The position numbers and the translations under genes are program-made. Under the pieces are notes generated by a model. It worked only from the letters and a program-made list of their open reading frames with translations, had not been told where the DNA came from and ran no database searches. From an uncultured Collinsella sp. (lineage in GTDB: Bacteria > Actinomycetota > Coriobacteriia > Coriobacteriales > Coriobacteriaceae), in assembly GCA_902492825.1 (NCBI GenBank), contig CABUMZ010000101.1, forward strand, positions 1-7,034: DNA of 7,034 nucleotides. The letters run 5' to 3'. Of the stretch, positions 5,820-7,034 are shown in pieces. Within the stretch, counting starts at the first letter, position 1, and each line of letters begins with the position of its first letter.

Positions 5820-5919
5820 ATGCGTTAGCGGACGAGGCGACCCAATAATCGACCCTCGATTGGCGCCCACTAAGGTTAAGCGGTTGTTGCCCAGTTGACG
5901 GTGATGCTAAAGACTCGGC
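5820..5919. other. Convergent intergenic gap with small inverted repeats
   Basis: This gap separates the AlbA_2 gene from the minus-strand gene. AATCGA (5847-5852) and TCGATT (5856-5861) form a 6-bp stem with a 3-nt loop, and CCAAT/ATTGG (5842-5846/5859-5863) is a competing pairing. Neither is followed by a T-tract on either strand. It may be a weak bidirectional terminator, but the evidence is thin. Confidence 0.3.
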
Positions 5920-6411
5920 TTACGCCGGCATGGCCGCGAACCCGTCCATCAAGAACAGCCTAAGAACCAGCTTGATGACATTTCCCGGTTTGACTTCTGC
6001 CGCGTCAAAGACGTGGCGCTCGGCGAGCTCGCTGCAGTATGCATAGATGTCGCGGATAAGGTCCGCGCCCGAGAGCGTAAACATGTAGCCTGCGTCCGAA
6101 AGCGTATTGGGCGCGGCGGGCAATTTGGTCATGCGACAAAAGGTCAACAGGTCGGGCGCCATAGCGTCCTGGTAGCCAAGATGGCTGCCGTCTTCTTGTG
6201 CGACGAGTTCCAGCTGGCGTACTCGATTCAGCGCCGCTGCCAGCACAAAGCTCGGTGTGGGAGCATTGACGTCCTCCGTGCTCGCCACGAGTCTGCCTGC
6301 TGCCTGCGTGACAAGCCAGGCGACCTCGCGCTGGCAGCGCACGGCCTTGCGTGTAACCGGCTTGATGGACGAAGAAGAAACGCTTCCCTTAGGCGGATTC
6401 GAAACAGCCAC
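5920..6411 (-). CDS. Hypothetical protein, 163 aa
   Basis: I do not recognise this protein. Its start is a GTG at 6409-6411, with GGGAGG 5 nt upstream on the minus strand, and it stops at TAA 5920-5922. Amino acid use is normal, while the opposite frame (6013-6426) is rich in Arg, Cys and His and looks like a shadow. The N-terminus (about 1-20) is Ser/Pro/Lys-rich and probably disordered. The rest is predicted to be mainly helical: REVAWLVTQAAGRLVAS (28-44), FVLAAALNRVRQLELVA, DLIRDIYAYCSELAERHVFD, then VIKLVLRLFLMDGF near the C-terminus. There is no signal peptide and no clear transmembrane segment. It converges on the AlbA_2 gene and diverges from the partial gene at 6627. It is probably a small soluble helical protein of unknown role. 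Confidence 0.75.
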   Translation of the reverse strand: MAVSNPPKGSVSSSSIKPVTRKAVRCQREVAWLVTQAAGRLVASTEDVNAPTPSFVLAAALNRVRQLELVAQEDGSHLGYQDAMAPDLLTFCRMTKLPAAPNTLSDAGYMFTLSGADLIRDIYAYCSELAERHVFDAAEVKPGNVIKLVLRLFLMDGFAAMPA

Positions 6412-6626
6412 AAGAACCTCCCATGAACGACCCGGCCCAACAAGCCCGGATGAAACACGTGCTACATCAGTATACAGGGAAGTGGGGTAGCGGGGTACAA
6501 GCGCGCCAGCGGCAAACCGAGAGCATCAACGATGTGCCGATCGTGGAATGAGATCTCGTAATAATTGACTCTCGGCCATATTATTGAAGGGCATGACTCG
6601 CGTTCGTATGGTTGTAGGTGCTGGCG
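6412..6626. promoter_or_regulatory. Divergent intergenic region with candidate promoters
   Basis: This region is shared by the minus-strand 163-aa gene and the plus-strand partial gene. For the minus gene, TTGTAC (GTACAA at 6495-6500) and TGTATA/TATACT (6469-6476) give an 18-20 bp spacer depending on the -10 register. For the plus gene, TTGACT (6565-6570) is a fair -35 but has no good -10 at 16-18 bp. AATAAT (6560-6565) and ATTATT (6580-6585) form an AT inverted pair around it. A tandem TACCCC-GC-TACCCC (minus strand, 6484-6497) sits in the minus-gene spacer. No RNA gene or repeat family is evident. Confidence 0.35.
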
Positions 6627-7034
6627 ATGAACGACATTGACCTTGCTGTTCCGTTGATGGATGGACCAAGCTATGACCGCGCCCGCAGTCTCGTGCCTTC
6701 CGAATACGTTGAGGCATGGGAGTGGTTTCTGGGTGAGGAGCAGCGCGGCGGCGTTTGGACCAGCCTTCCGCACCACACCAAGGAAGATAGCCCTCAGTAT
6801 CAGTATCGTTTGAGAATTGGCTCGGACTTCTTTCCCGTAACGCGGGATTCAGGGATCTTCTGGCCGGGCCAGGATCGGGTGAAGCAAGACCCCAATAAGA
6901 TCTTTGCGCTCTCGGTCCATAACTCTAAAAAGAGCTTCTACACCGATGTGCCTCCGCTCTATTTGGACGATGGTACGTGGGTCATTAAGTACTCGGTTCA
7001 AGCGCCGGGTACCGTTGGTTTTCGAGACCAGAAT
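6627..7034 (+). CDS. Unrecognised protein, 3' truncated by window edge
   Basis: An open frame of 136 codons with no stop, running off the right edge. ATG 6627 is preceded by AGG (6616-6618) at 8 nt; an in-frame GTG at 6618 overlaps that site and a TAG at 6615-6617 bounds the frame. The protein is rich in aromatics: YDRARSLVPSEYVEAWEWFL (16-35), GGVWTSLPHH, RIGSDFFPVTRDSGIFWPGQ, KIFALSVHNSKKSFYTD, then LYLDDGTWVIKYSVQAPG near the edge. The codon use is like that of the neighbouring genes. I cannot name the family. The DDGTW..KYS pattern faintly recalls N-terminal sensor parts of HNH/modification-dependent endonucleases, but that is only a guess. A second domain could lie beyond the window. It is divergent from the minus-strand gene. 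Confidence 0.7.
   Translation, partial: MNDIDLAVPLMDGPSYDRARSLVPSEYVEAWEWFLGEEQRGGVWTSLPHHTKEDSPQYQYRLRIGSDFFPVTRDSGIFWPGQDRVKQDPNKIFALSVHNSKKSFYTDVPPLYLDDGTWVIKYSVQAPGTVGFRDQN

Noticed and set aside
5842..5863. Terminator between the convergent genes
   Set aside because: The stems are short and compete with each other, and no T-tract follows on either strand.
5913..5926. Minus-strand terminator hairpin at the stop of the 163-aa gene
   Set aside because: The stem (CGGC/GCCG) is only four base pairs and overlaps the stop codon. The T-run after it is just three bases.
6013..6426. 137-aa plus-strand open frame opposite the 163-aa gene
   Set aside because: It has an Arg/Cys/His-rich composition and no good ribosome binding site, while the minus-strand frame has GGGAGG in the right place.

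Overview
The window looks like chromosomal DNA of a high-GC, gut-type Gram-positive bacterium. A coriobacterium such as Collinsella is the best guess. The guess rests on the GC-rich third codon positions, the mannose-family PTS paired with a SIS-domain sugar-amine deglycase, and an AlbA_2/GHKL-type regulator. No rRNA, tRNA or other taxonomic marker is present, so the assignment is tentative.

Region 1 (1-4020) is a carbohydrate/Amadori-product uptake locus in two transcriptional pieces. The first holds EIIA (about 47/62-469) and EIIB (532-1005) and ends in a strong intrinsic terminator (1055-1087). The second has its own candidate promoter and leader hairpin and encodes a SIS-domain deglycase (1200-2234). 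A perfect 13-bp intercistronic hairpin (2256-2294) follows, then EIIC (2316-3088) and EIID (3088-3936, overlapping EIIC by one base), and a second strong terminator (3982-4018). The gene set matches the GfrABCD + GfrE/F (glucoselysine/fructoselysine) type. EIIA and EIIB would pass phosphate to a sugar-amine as EIIC/EIID import it, and the deglycase would split the 6-phosphate into hexose-6-phosphate and the free amine. Two lesions suggest that this copy is decaying or carries sequence errors: EIIC has a one-base frameshift near 2526-2530, and EIIA has no start codon where its first strand should begin.

Region 2 (4020-4367) is AT-rich and non-coding. It carries two 70-bp direct repeats exactly 165 bp apart, each with three AGAGATAA octamers. 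A spaced inverted repeat built from a variant of the same octamer lies between them. This block sits directly upstream of region 3 and is the most interesting unexplained structure in the window.

Region 3 (4368-5819) is a 483-residue AlbA_2 (Schlafen-type) / GHKL ATPase-like / winged-helix protein, probably a DNA-binding regulator. It may bind the repeats in front of it.

Region 4 (5820-7034) has an unrecognised 163-residue gene on the minus strand. Divergent to it is a plus-strand gene that runs off the right edge (136 residues visible), also not recognised with confidence.
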